From the NCBI GenBank assembly GCA_964429575.1, contig CAYSCX010000033.1, positions 1 through 26,335 on the forward strand: DNA of 26,335 nt, in the 5' to 3' direction. Below are positions 15,056-23,821 of the stretch, piece by piece. Under the pieces are notes generated by a model. The model was given only the letters and a program-made list of their open reading frames with translations. It had not been told where the DNA came from and did not search any database. Position 1 is the stretch's first letter; each line of letters begins with the position of its first letter. This DNA is from CAYSCX01 sp964429575 (lineage in GTDB: Bacteria > Desulfobacterota > Binatia > Binatales > Binataceae). The translations under genes were made by a program, and so were the position numbers.

Positions 15056-18000
15056 ATGAGAATCATTGCGATCCGAGGCCAGAACCTCGCCAGTCTTTGC
15101 GATCGGTTCGAAGTCGACTTCGAGGCCGAGCCGATTCGTAGCTCCGGCATATTTGCGATTACCGGGCCAACGGGTGCCGGCAAAACGACGATCCTCGACG
15201 CGATTTGCTTAGCACTCTTTGACAAACTTCCTCGCTTGGACAGCGCTGATAGCGGCGCATCAATCGGCCCACTCGATGGAGACAGCGAGCAGCAAACCAG
15301 ATACGACGACGTCCGCGGAATTCTTCGTCACGGTGCCGGCGCTGGCTATGCGGAGGTCGATTTCGTTGGACAAGATAACCGGAAGTTTCGGTCCCGATGG
15401 GAAGTCAACCGCGCGCGTGGCAAAGCCAAGGGGAAGCTTCAGAATCAAAAGATAACTCTCACGGAGATTGAATCGGGCGAAATCATTGGCGACAAGAAAA
15501 CCGACACCCTTCAGGAGATTGAGAAGCGCATCGGACTCAACTTCGAACAATTCCGTCGCTCAGTACTTCTCGCGCAAGGCGACTTCGATACCTTCATAAA
15601 GGCCGGCTCGAAAGACAGAGCGGAGTTGCTCGAACGAATCACAGGGACCGAGATCTACTCTCTGATTTCGCAAGCCGCATTCGCTCGTGCCAAGGAGGAA
15701 CGGGTTGCGCTGCGCGACCTCGAAACACAACTCGGCGAGCATCATCCCCTCAATGACGAAGAGCGAGCTGCAGCTGACGAGCGCGTCAAGGCAGCCAAAT
15801 TCGAAGTGGACCGCGTCGAGACCGAGCAGTCGACAACCGTCAAAGCACAAGAATGGTACGATAGAAAGACTCGTCTCGACGCACGCGTCGCGGAGGCAAC
15901 TGCGGCTGTGACGCAAGCTGAGGAGGCCAACCAGGCTGCCGATGCTGACCGGGCTACCGTCGCGACGGCGACCAAGGGTTTTTCGCTACGTGCTGAATTG
16001 GAGGCAGCAGCCACTTCAGGCAGGACGCTGGCAGGCGCAATGAAAACCCTGGCGGCCGCTTTGGAAGCGGAACGAAAAACCGTTGAGGATCGCGATCGAG
16101 CCGTTTCCGCAGGCAGTATCGCAACAACCGAACGCGACCAACAGCGGGCAGCCTACGATGCCATCGGCCCCCAACTCGACAAGGCGCAGACGCTCGATGC
16201 GGTAATTGAAACGGTCAAATCAGACGTGGCGACTCGAAAGACTCGCCTGGACAAGAGCGTCACTGAACGAGACCTAGCGAGGAAGGCGGTCGCCGCGGTC
16301 GAGGCCGCACGGCGGTCGGCTGGTGATGAGCGCGCGAACGATCACCGTTGGCTCGAAGAACATGAATCGGTCGAAGCACTGTCGGTACGGATTGAGGATG
16401 TCGCGAAGGATCTATCCGACCGATTGACGCTCGAAAAAGGCATTGCATCCGAAAGCGAGACCGTCGCTCGTCTTGAACGACAGGTGACCCTCGCGCGAAC
16501 ATCCCGACTCGGTAAGGAAGCCGCGGTTGCCGGGCATCAGAACCAGGAGCACGAATTAGACGAACAGATTGCCGTTTTGCGGAAGGTCGCAGACGCGATC
16601 GACACTCCGGCACTCGAGGTGAAGCGCGACGCGGCTGTGGGCATACAGCGTGCCCTCGAAAATGCGCAGCGCGCCGCAGAGGATGCGGGAAAGGCGGATT
16701 CGCAAATCGTCACGGCAAACCAGGAAGCCGCGGCGCAGGAAGTCCTCGTACGCGTGGCCGGCGCGGCTATCGCCAACGCGGACGCGAAGTTACCCACGGA
16801 CACAGCGCGCTTAGAGGAGGCTCGGCACGGCCTTGACCTTTCTGAAGCGGCGGGTAGCAAAGCCGCCGGGCATCTCCGGCTCAAGCTGCAAGAGGGACAG
16901 CCCTGTCCGGTATGCGGAGCGACCGAACATCTTGTCACCGACGTGGATCGTCTGCTGAGGGATCGAGTAACGAACGATCAAGAGCGCGTTGCCGAGTTAG
17001 AGTCAAAGTTGTCCGCCTCTCGAACCGCCCGTGCCCGAGCGGAGGCACAACTCGCTGCGGCAAATGTTGCGCTCCAAGGGATTTCGAGGCGGAAGGCGAC
17101 TGACGAGAGAGAGTTGCAGACGGCACGCGAAACGTGGCGGGCCTCGGTTGATGCGGTGCGAGGCTCCTGCGACGGCGTAGGAATAGCCGCACCGACCTTT
17201 TTCGAGGACGCTGCCGCGGCCGGAGCACCGGAGACCATCCGCTCGATTCGGGAGATGCTCGACAAGATTCTCGCCCAGACCAAAGAAACCATCAAACTAG
17301 CTTCAGACGCGGAAGTGAATGCGCGAATTCTTTCCTCAGAGCGCGAGACTGTTCGCAGCACCGTCATGAAAGTTAGTGGAGACATCGGGAAGCTTAGAGA
17401 CGATGAGAACACGAAAGCCAGCGAAATCGTAAAGCTCGGCGTTGTACTCAAAGGTGCGGAGCAGAATCTAGCCGCGGTCTGTACGAGACTCGACATGACC
17501 CTCGCCCCGGTAGTTCCCGATTGGCGGCAGAAAGCGATCGATCTTAGGGAAGCATTAGCACCGCACTGTCGCGGTCTCGTCGACGATTGGCGCAAATGTC
17601 GGAAGAGGATCGAAGCAACGAATGTGCGGATTTCTAGCCTTGACAACGAGTTGGAAGGGAAGCGAGCGGCTCTCAACGTCTTGGAGGCAGGCATCAGCGA
17701 AACTCAGAAAAGACATGCCGAGAAGAAACTTGAACTCGAGACCCTTGCGACCACGCGACTTACGATCATCGGAGGACGTCCCGTAGGACAAGTTCGGACC
17801 GAGTACCGGACGCGCTCGGAGGCCGCCGAAAAGGCGTCGATCGCAGCCGAAGCGACGAAGTCCAATGCCGAGCAGAATGCTGCGGTCATGTCGGCTAATG
17901 TCATCAGCGCTCGCGAAGCTTTCAATGCAGCGAGCACCCACCACGAATCCTCCGAAGGCTTGCTGGCAGGCAAATTGGAAGCTTGCGGAATCAGTAGGGA

Positions 18001-18829
18001 GCAAGCGGAGTTGGCGCTCGCCAAGGGTGACAAATGGATTGCAATTGAGCAGGAGCGGCTAACCGCCATTACGGAGACTGTCAAGACTGCGAGGAGCGCG
18101 CTGACCGAGAGAAAGACGGTGGTCGAAGAACATGAGGCAAGCGGTCGGCCGGAACGAACTCGCGAGGAAATCGCACGGGTGCTGATGACTATCGAGGAAC
18201 TTCGCGCGAAAGCGTCGAAGGTTCTCGTTGAGGAAAGTTCTGTCATCCGTAACGACGAACAGGCTCGCTCTAGGATTGTGGAAATCAAGGCATCTCTCGA
18301 CGAACGGCGAGAGAAGGCACGAGTCTGGGGTCAACTCGACGATCTGATTGGTTCGGCTGACGGCACCAAGTTTCGTCGATTTGCTCAGTCCTTGACGCTC
18401 ACGCATCTGATCCGTCTCGCGAACCACCACCTCGCGGACCTACAACCGCGTTACGAACTGCAGCGCGCTGAAGGTAGCGAACTCGTATTGCAGGTTGTAG
18501 ACCGAAATATGGCCGATGAAGTCCGTGGCGTTCACAACCTCTCTGGCGGAGAGAGGTTTCTCGTAAGCCTCGCTCTCGCACTCGGGCTCGCGAGTATGTC
18601 ATCGAGTCGGGGCATCCAGGTTGAGAGCTTGTTCATCGACGAAGGCTTCGGCGCGCTCGATACTAACAGCCTCGGGATGGCAGTCTCTGTTTTGGAGCAG
18701 CTTCAAGCGACTGGCCGACGGGTCGGCGTCATCAGTCACGTAGATGAGCTGAAGGAGCGGATTGCGGTGAAGGTAGAAGTCACGCCAATAGGGAGCGGCC
18801 GCAGTACCGTCCAGATTGTGACCGACTGA
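15056..18829 (+). CDS. sbcC: Exonuclease SbcC (Rad50-type ATPase subunit)
   Basis: This 1257-aa SMC-like ATPase partners SbcD. The N-terminal half-domain has Walker A GPTGAGKT (residues 37-44) and the Q-loop LAQGDFDTF (Gln174). Two long coiled-coil arms flank the zinc hook CPVC (Cys617-Cys620), which joins two complexes. The C-terminal half-domain has the signature LSGGERF from 1162, Walker B FIDEGFGALD (Asp1195, Glu1196) and the H-loop VISHVDEL. It is longer than E. coli SbcC (about 1050 aa) because of longer coils. ATP-driven movement controls access of DNA to SbcD. Third codon positions look less GC-rich than in the left half, consistent with acquired DNA. Confidence 0.95.
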   Translation: MRIIAIRGQNLASLCDRFEVDFEAEPIRSSGIFAITGPTGAGKTTILDAICLALFDKLPRLDSADSGASIGPLDGDSEQQTRYDDVRGILRHGAGAGYAEVDFVGQDNRKFRSRWEVNRARGKAKGKLQNQKITLTEIESGEIIGDKKTDTLQEIEKRIGLNFEQFRRSVLLAQGDFDTFIKAGSKDRAELLERITGTEIYSLISQAAFARAKEERVALRDLETQLGEHHPLNDEERAAADERVKAAKFEVDRVETEQSTTVKAQEWYDRKTRLDARVAEATAAVTQAEEANQAADADRATVATATKGFSLRAELEAAATSGRTLAGAMKTLAAALEAERKTVEDRDRAVSAGSIATTERDQQRAAYDAIGPQLDKAQTLDAVIETVKSDVATRKTRLDKSVTERDLARKAVAAVEAARRSAGDERANDHRWLEEHESVEALSVRIEDVAKDLSDRLTLEKGIASESETVARLERQVTLARTSRLGKEAAVAGHQNQEHELDEQIAVLRKVADAIDTPALEVKRDAAVGIQRALENAQRAAEDAGKADSQIVTANQEAAAQEVLVRVAGAAIANADAKLPTDTARLEEARHGLDLSEAAGSKAAGHLRLKLQEGQPCPVCGATEHLVTDVDRLLRDRVTNDQERVAELESKLSASRTARARAEAQLAAANVALQGISRRKATDERELQTARETWRASVDAVRGSCDGVGIAAPTFFEDAAAAGAPETIRSIREMLDKILAQTKETIKLASDAEVNARILSSERETVRSTVMKVSGDIGKLRDDENTKASEIVKLGVVLKGAEQNLAAVCTRLDMTLAPVVPDWRQKAIDLREALAPHCRGLVDDWRKCRKRIEATNVRISSLDNELEGKRAALNVLEAGISETQKRHAEKKLELETLATTRLTIIGGRPVGQVRTEYRTRSEAAEKASIAAEATKSNAEQNAAVMSANVISAREAFNAASTHHESSEGLLAGKLEACGISREQAELALAKGDKWIAIEQERLTAITETVKTARSALTERKTVVEEHEASGRPERTREEIARVLMTIEELRAKASKVLVEESSVIRNDEQARSRIVEIKASLDERREKARVWGQLDDLIGSADGTKFRRFAQSLTLTHLIRLANHHLADLQPRYELQRAEGSELVLQVVDRNMADEVRGVHNLSGGERFLVSLALALGLASMSSSRGIQVESLFIDEGFGALDTNSLGMAVSVLEQLQATGRRVGVISHVDELKERIAVKVEVTPIGSGRSTVQIVTD

Positions 18830-19057
18830 CCGCGGGTGCCCAACGGCGCGCTCGGTGACTCGGGTTAATTCTCAGGACGTTTTCGGAACTTCGAGATCGC
18901 AGTCTCCGAGGATAATTCGAGGGAAAGTAGCGCTCGTGCTAATTCCGCGGGGCGGGTAAAACGCGCTCGGACTAACTGGCCTGCTCCCCAATTTCCCGCC
19001 ATTCATAAGTAGAGTCCGCCGGTTATCTCGCCCTGCTGGGGCGGTAGCGTTTCCTGA
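18830..19057. other. Gap after sbcC, nothing recognised
   Basis: No convincing gene. A 117-codon minus-strand frame (18872-19225) crosses it but has a composition without family features, and overlaps the better-supported plus-strand HEPN-like ORF. The plus-strand frame leading into that ORF opens only after a TGA at 19055-19057. Confidence 0.4.
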
Positions 19058-19159
19058 CTCTTTAGCACCGGGAACTCGGTCGGCGTCAACGCGCCGAGTC
19101 TCAACCGCAAGGTATACGACAAAGTTGCTTGCGTAGTTGCGTACCACAGACGACTGGAT

Positions 19160-19516
19160 GTGGCCGAGCAGGTATTCACTCGCCGCTCGAACGAATTTTG
19201 TCCAGTCAAGCGTGAGCGCATGCAATCACTTGAGAAGCAGGTTCGGTTAACGTTGTCGTGCCTCTACAGCGCGTACAAGTACCGGAACAAGTTTGTTCAT
19301 CAAGGTTTGCCGTTTCCACAGACTGTCACGCAAATATTCGACCGTAACGAGGACTCCGGAATGAACTACCTGAACCCAGTCGAAGGGATCTCTTTCGAGA
19401 AGCGATATTCGCCGGGGCCTGCTAGTGCTCAATTTTCCCAGGGGCGACGCTTCATCACGCGCACAACTGCCTTTCCTGTACTGATGCTGATTCCCCGCGC
19501 GCCCACACTGTATTGA
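19160..19516 (+). CDS. HEPN-like ORF, probably 5'-truncated
   Basis: The 118 codons from GTG 19160 (the frame is open from 19058) contain LSCLYSAYKYRNKFVHQGLP. RNKFVH fits the HEPN ribonuclease motif R-polar-x3-H. In Apea-like HEPN proteins the same place reads 'LY-x-x-R-S/N-x-x-V-H-x-G'. Then come DSGMNYLNPVEG and a tail without features. HEPN domains act as RNases in many toxin and defence systems. A complete Apea-like domain would need more N-terminal helices. The codons upstream (LNRKVYDKVACVVAYHRRLDVAEQVF) read as coding but lack a start, which suggests a truncated remnant. No ribosome-binding site is seen. The helicase-nuclease gene starts 28 bp after its stop. A chance match cannot be excluded. 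Confidence 0.45.
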   Translation: MAEQVFTRRSNEFCPVKRERMQSLEKQVRLTLSCLYSAYKYRNKFVHQGLPFPQTVTQIFDRNEDSGMNYLNPVEGISFEKRYSPGPASAQFSQGRRFITRTTAFPVLMLIPRAPTLY

Positions 19517-19544
19517 GCTTTGGAATTACAACAGCGGCCCCAAC

Positions 19545-22500
19545 ATGTTAAAGAAAGAGATTCGCTCTCGGTGTGCGAGACGGTCGATGCGTTGTCCGAA
19601 TTGCGGTCTTGACAATCAAGGGTCACTCGCGCGTTGCGAAAAGTGTTCATCTCCGCTGGTGACTGCTGAGCGTCGTGCCGCGGTCCTTCGCGCGCGTGAT
19701 GTTTGGATAGGCAAGTTGATCGACCTTTCTCGGCGGAACAAGCTTCTCTACTTTCGGGACCTGAAGACGGGAACGCTCGATCTTAGCCGGTGCGATAACA
19801 AGGTTTTGAGTGAACTCCTTCGTGGCGAGACGGTCGCGCTGTCCGCTCTCATTCCCGATGCTGACGAGGTGAGCACATCGGCACGCGCAAACGATATTCG
19901 CAGGACTGCACTTGCGAATTTAGAAGAGCGAGGGCTTGAGACGCTTTTCATCGCATTTGGCTTCGCGATCTGGGCGCCGACAGACGATGGAAGACCTCCC
20001 GAGTCGCCGGTCCTCCTTGCACCAGTGGCCGTTGAAAAGCGGGGTCGCGAAGGTCGCGCGTTGAGTTTGCGGCTGGCCGGTGACTTGCAGGTTAACCCCG
20101 TGCTTCTCTTTTCTCTGGAGCGTGAGCACGGTCGGCAACTGACTCCCGAAGCCCTAGTTGAAACGAAAGACACAACGGGCGAAGAGCCTTTGATCGACCC
20201 CAAAATCGTTTACACGCGTCTTCAGTTACTGGCGGCAGGAATCAAGGACTTTCACGTGAGTCCGCGCTTGGTTCTCGGGAACTTCGCCTACCAGAAGATG
20301 GCGATGGTCAATGATCTTCGCGACAACCTAAATGAGCTTACCCACCATGATCTTGTCGCGGCGATTGCTGGTGACCCGAGCGCTCGGCGGTTGCAGCGCT
20401 ACGACAATGCGAATGAAAACCCAAGAGAGCTCGATCTGTTGTCGCCTAATCATGAGTTCTTGGTGCTCGATGCTGACTCGACCCAACAAGCAGCGATTGC
20501 CGGAGTTCTCTCTCTACGAAATGGCGTGATCCAAGGTCCCCCGGGGACCGGTAAGAGCCAGACGATCGCAAACTTGATCGCGGAACTGGCAGCCCGCGGA
20601 CGTCGCGTATTGTTTGTCGCGGAAAAGCGAGCAGCTCTAGAGGTGGTCCTTGACCGTCTCCAACGGCGTGGCCTGCGCCATTTGGCACTTGACCTTCATG
20701 GCGCGGGAATCACCCGTCGTTCCGTGATGAGCCAATTCGCAGAAAGTTTGAGCCTCGTACGCGATTCGACGCCGGTTGACCTAGTCGAGCTCCATCGGCG
20801 TTTTGTAGACCGCCGAAAGCGCTTAAACGAACACGTGACGCGAATGCATCTGTTGCGCGCACCATCAGCGCTGAGCGTGTATCAGTTGCAAGGACGACTG
20901 TTGCATATTCCCGCCGATCAGCATTCGGCAACTCGTTGGCGAGGGGCAGATCTCGATCGACTTACCCCCGCTATCATGGATGAAGCTTACGCGCTGCTCG
21001 CGGAGCTGGAAGCTTTCAGCGGCCTGTTCTTGCGAACAGATCCCTCGCAATGGACTGGAGCGAAATTGGCGAATGGGGCGGCGGTTCAGCAGACGATCGA
21101 TTCCTTACAACGGCTCGTCAACGAATGCTGGCCGGCGCTCGAGGCTTCCTTGTCCCTGATTGTCGGTACAACTAGCGCAACGCACCCACGCACCTTGGAG
21201 GAATTGAGCTCGCTGCTTGGGCTCCTCAACGGGATCAACGAGACGCTCGAACAGTTCGAACCGGCGATATTCGAGCAGGACCTAGAAGCGATTAGGGTCG
21301 TACTCGACCCAGCTCGTAACCGACTGTCAGCTGCTTTGGCTTGGTCCTTCAAGAGGATGTATCGGCAGACCCGAAGGAAGGTTCGAGAGCTTAGGCGCGA
21401 CCGTGAAAAATCGAGCGCGAAGCTGCTGGAGGCCGTCACGATCGCTGCCGCCCAACTCCGCCGATGGACTGTGCTGGCGCCGGGACATCTTCCCGTCAGC
21501 TGCGACGACCTCGAAGCATGCCGGTCAGATTTCGATCGAGCGATGACCGAGTTGGATACGCTCGCTCTAGCTCTTGCTCGCGGCGATCTGCGCCGCTTCT
21601 CAATTGACGGACTGCGTCGCCTCTCCGAAACGCTCCTTGCCGATAGCGCTACAGCCTATCGATTGCCGAGGCTGATTCAGATTGAGCAGCGACTTTCAGA
21701 ACTGGGAATCAACGCTCTCGAAAACGAAATTAAGAGACGGCGACTCGACCCGCGTGTTTGGCCCAAGATCCTCGAGCACGCCTGGCTAGCGTCATGTCTC
21801 GATGCCGCGCGGAGCGGCGACCCGAATCTCGCCGGATTCAATGGCGACATTCACCAGCGCTTCCGCGAGGAGTTCTGTCAGCTAGACGCGGAACGCCTCA
21901 ATCTTTCGGTTCACAGGGTGCGGCGGGCGCACGCAGAGCAGGCGCTACGCGAGATGAACGCGCATCCTGATCAAGAAGATCTCGTCCGACGTGAGGCCGC
22001 CAAGAAAGCCAGACACTTGCCGTTTCGCAAATTGCTGGCTCAGGCGCCTGACGTCCTCACCGCGCTGCGACCCTGTTGGTTTGCAAGCCCGCTCTCGGTG
22101 AGCGAACTCATGCCGGCTGCGAGGCAGTACTTCGATGTGGTTTTGTTCGACGAGGCCAGCCAGGTGCTGCCCGAGGATGCGATACCCGCCCTTCTCCGTG
22201 CTTCGACTGCGGTCGTCGCCGGCGATCAAAACCAGCTGCCGCCGACGACATTTTTCGATGTAAGCGGAGACGATGACGACGAAGTTGAATCTGCTTCTGC
22301 CGCGGAGGGTTTCGAGAGCCTGCTCGATCAGATGATCGGCTTGATAGAAAGACCCTGGTCGCTTGAGTGGCACTATCGCAGTCTTGACGAGTCTCTCATC
22401 GCCTTTTCGAATCGCTACATATATGGCGATCGGCTGATCACGTTTCCTGGTCCAGGAGGTCCACCTGCGATCTCGCACGTCCTCGTTCCCTTCATCCCTG

Positions 22501-23696
22501 ATCAAGAGGGGCAGGACGAAAGTTCCAGCGAAGAAGTCCGCAGAGTTACCGAATTGGTGCTGAAACACGCGACTGAGCGCCCGAATGAAACCCTCGGAGT
22601 CATCGCGATGGGAATCAAGCACGCCCGCAGAGTCGAGGCTGCGATTGACTACGCATTGATCTCGCGCCCGGATCTCGAAGCATTCTTCGCGGAAGATCGA
22701 AAAGAACGGTTCTTCGTGAAAAATCTTGAACGGGTGCAAGGCGATGAACGCGACGCGATAATCCTCACGATCGGTTACGGCAAGGATCGTTCGGGGAGGC
22801 TGCTTTATCGATTTGGGCCACTTCTGACTAAGGGTGGTGAAAGGCGCCTCAACGTAGCGATAACACGCGCTCGGCGTCGGATGCTGGTCGTGTCGTCGTT
22901 CGATCACCGCGATATGGATCCCAACCGGACCAAGGGAAGGGGCGTGGAGCTTCTTCGTCTGTTCCTCGAGTACGCCGCATCTCGAGGAAAGCGGTTCGGC
23001 GACCAGGGTGCGTCCGCATTTCCCGAAAACTCATTCGAGAAGGACGTTCAGAATGCGCTTCAGTCGAAGGGGATCGAACTCATTCCGCAGTATGGAGTTT
23101 CGAGATATCGGATCGATTTCGTCGCGAAGCACCCCCAGCGACCTGGCCGACTGGTCCTCGCCGTGGAATGCGATGGCGCGAGCTATCATTCGGCCTACAC
23201 CGCGCGCGATAGAGACCGCCTGAGACAACAACACCTCGAAGCACTAGGTTGGCGTTTCCATCGCATATGGTCGACCGATTGGTTCATGCGGCGCGATCAA
23301 GAGATTGATCGCGCTGTCGCCGCGTACAAGGCCGCAGTTGCGCATGTTGATCGCTCGGATTCCTCCGGAGGTGTTTCCGGCGCGAACTCTGGTGGCGCGA
23401 GCGTGGACGGATCGAATGACGCTCCAACCGTTGTTGCCGCAGGCCGCGTGGTTGCGAGACGTCCACCACTACGGAAGCGAGCAAGCATCGAGGACTATCG
23501 TCCCTCCGAACTTGTCTCTTTGGTTGAGTGGATCAAGTCTGATGGGCGACTGCGGACGGACCAGGAATTAGCCGACGAAATGCTGGAAGCGCTCGGGTTC
23601 AACCGTCGGGGCGCGCGCATCGATGAAGCGATAAGGAAGGCGATCGAACAGAGTCATTGGCGAGCACGAGCGGCAGGCTCCAAAGCGATCCAGTAA
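19545..23696 (+). CDS. DUF4011 SF1 helicase with Vsr-like nuclease domain
   Basis: This 1383-aa protein has five parts. (1) A zinc ribbon: Cys17, 20, 31, 34. (2) DUF4011: WIGKLIDLSRRNKLLYF. (3) An SF1 UPF1/DNA2-like helicase: Walker A GPPGTGKS (331-338), Walker B FDEAS (868-872), GDQNQLPPT, WHYRS, VQGDERDAI and NVAITRAR (1103-1110). (4) A Vsr/MTES_1575-like endonuclease: RIDFV (Asp1191), VECDG (Glu1208, Asp1210), YHS, RDRDRLRQ and RIWSTDWF. (5) A DUF3320-like tail: LVEWIKSDGRLRTDQELADEM. It should unwind and cut DNA. Such proteins occur in defence islands, so an anti-phage role is likely but inferred. ATG 19587 (before MRCPNC) is an alternative start; neither has a clear ribosome-binding site. 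It is the only intact gene between sbcC and the recombinase. Confidence 0.9.
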   Translation: MLKKEIRSRCARRSMRCPNCGLDNQGSLARCEKCSSPLVTAERRAAVLRARDVWIGKLIDLSRRNKLLYFRDLKTGTLDLSRCDNKVLSELLRGETVALSALIPDADEVSTSARANDIRRTALANLEERGLETLFIAFGFAIWAPTDDGRPPESPVLLAPVAVEKRGREGRALSLRLAGDLQVNPVLLFSLEREHGRQLTPEALVETKDTTGEEPLIDPKIVYTRLQLLAAGIKDFHVSPRLVLGNFAYQKMAMVNDLRDNLNELTHHDLVAAIAGDPSARRLQRYDNANENPRELDLLSPNHEFLVLDADSTQQAAIAGVLSLRNGVIQGPPGTGKSQTIANLIAELAARGRRVLFVAEKRAALEVVLDRLQRRGLRHLALDLHGAGITRRSVMSQFAESLSLVRDSTPVDLVELHRRFVDRRKRLNEHVTRMHLLRAPSALSVYQLQGRLLHIPADQHSATRWRGADLDRLTPAIMDEAYALLAELEAFSGLFLRTDPSQWTGAKLANGAAVQQTIDSLQRLVNECWPALEASLSLIVGTTSATHPRTLEELSSLLGLLNGINETLEQFEPAIFEQDLEAIRVVLDPARNRLSAALAWSFKRMYRQTRRKVRELRRDREKSSAKLLEAVTIAAAQLRRWTVLAPGHLPVSCDDLEACRSDFDRAMTELDTLALALARGDLRRFSIDGLRRLSETLLADSATAYRLPRLIQIEQRLSELGINALENEIKRRRLDPRVWPKILEHAWLASCLDAARSGDPNLAGFNGDIHQRFREEFCQLDAERLNLSVHRVRRAHAEQALREMNAHPDQEDLVRREAAKKARHLPFRKLLAQAPDVLTALRPCWFASPLSVSELMPAARQYFDVVLFDEASQVLPEDAIPALLRASTAVVAGDQNQLPPTTFFDVSGDDDDEVESASAAEGFESLLDQMIGLIERPWSLEWHYRSLDESLIAFSNRYIYGDRLITFPGPGGPPAISHVLVPFIPDQEGQDESSSEEVRRVTELVLKHATERPNETLGVIAMGIKHARRVEAAIDYALISRPDLEAFFAEDRKERFFVKNLERVQGDERDAIILTIGYGKDRSGRLLYRFGPLLTKGGERRLNVAITRARRRMLVVSSFDHRDMDPNRTKGRGVELLRLFLEYAASRGKRFGDQGASAFPENSFEKDVQNALQSKGIELIPQYGVSRYRIDFVAKHPQRPGRLVLAVECDGASYHSAYTARDRDRLRQQHLEALGWRFHRIWSTDWFMRRDQEIDRAVAAYKAAVAHVDRSDSSGGVSGANSGGASVDGSNDAPTVVAAGRVVARRPPLRKRASIEDYRPSELVSLVEWIKSDGRLRTDQELADEMLEALGFNRRGARIDEAIRKAIEQSHWRARAAGSKAIQ

Positions 23697-23761
23697 GCAC
23701 TCGAGACGATCGCTCCGTTCGTGATGCAGATCTTCAAGAAGTGCGCGCGAGGTCGCCCTCG

Positions 23762-23777
23762 CACCGGCGTTCCGGTG
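23762..23777. terminator. Hairpin between helicase and recombinase genes
   Basis: CACCGG-CGTT-CCGGTG is a perfect 6-bp stem with a 4-base loop in the 125-bp gap between two converging genes. No T-run follows on either strand, so termination is plausible but not shown. Confidence 0.35.
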
Positions 23778-23821
23778 TGAAAGAGGTTTGTTCAGCAGAC
23801 AAATTTATGAAATCCACTCGG

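Noticed and set aside
15046..15060. Mini-ORF MSAG* before sbcC (ATG 15046)
   Set aside because: Four codons overlapping the sbcC start, with no ribosome-binding site. It is most likely chance.
18872..19225. 117-codon minus-strand ORF after sbcC
   Set aside because: It overlaps the plus-strand HEPN-like frame, which has a recognisable motif; this one has none.
21945..22907. 320-codon minus-strand ORF
   Set aside because: Antisense to the helicase motif region; the plus-strand frame carries all helicase motifs.
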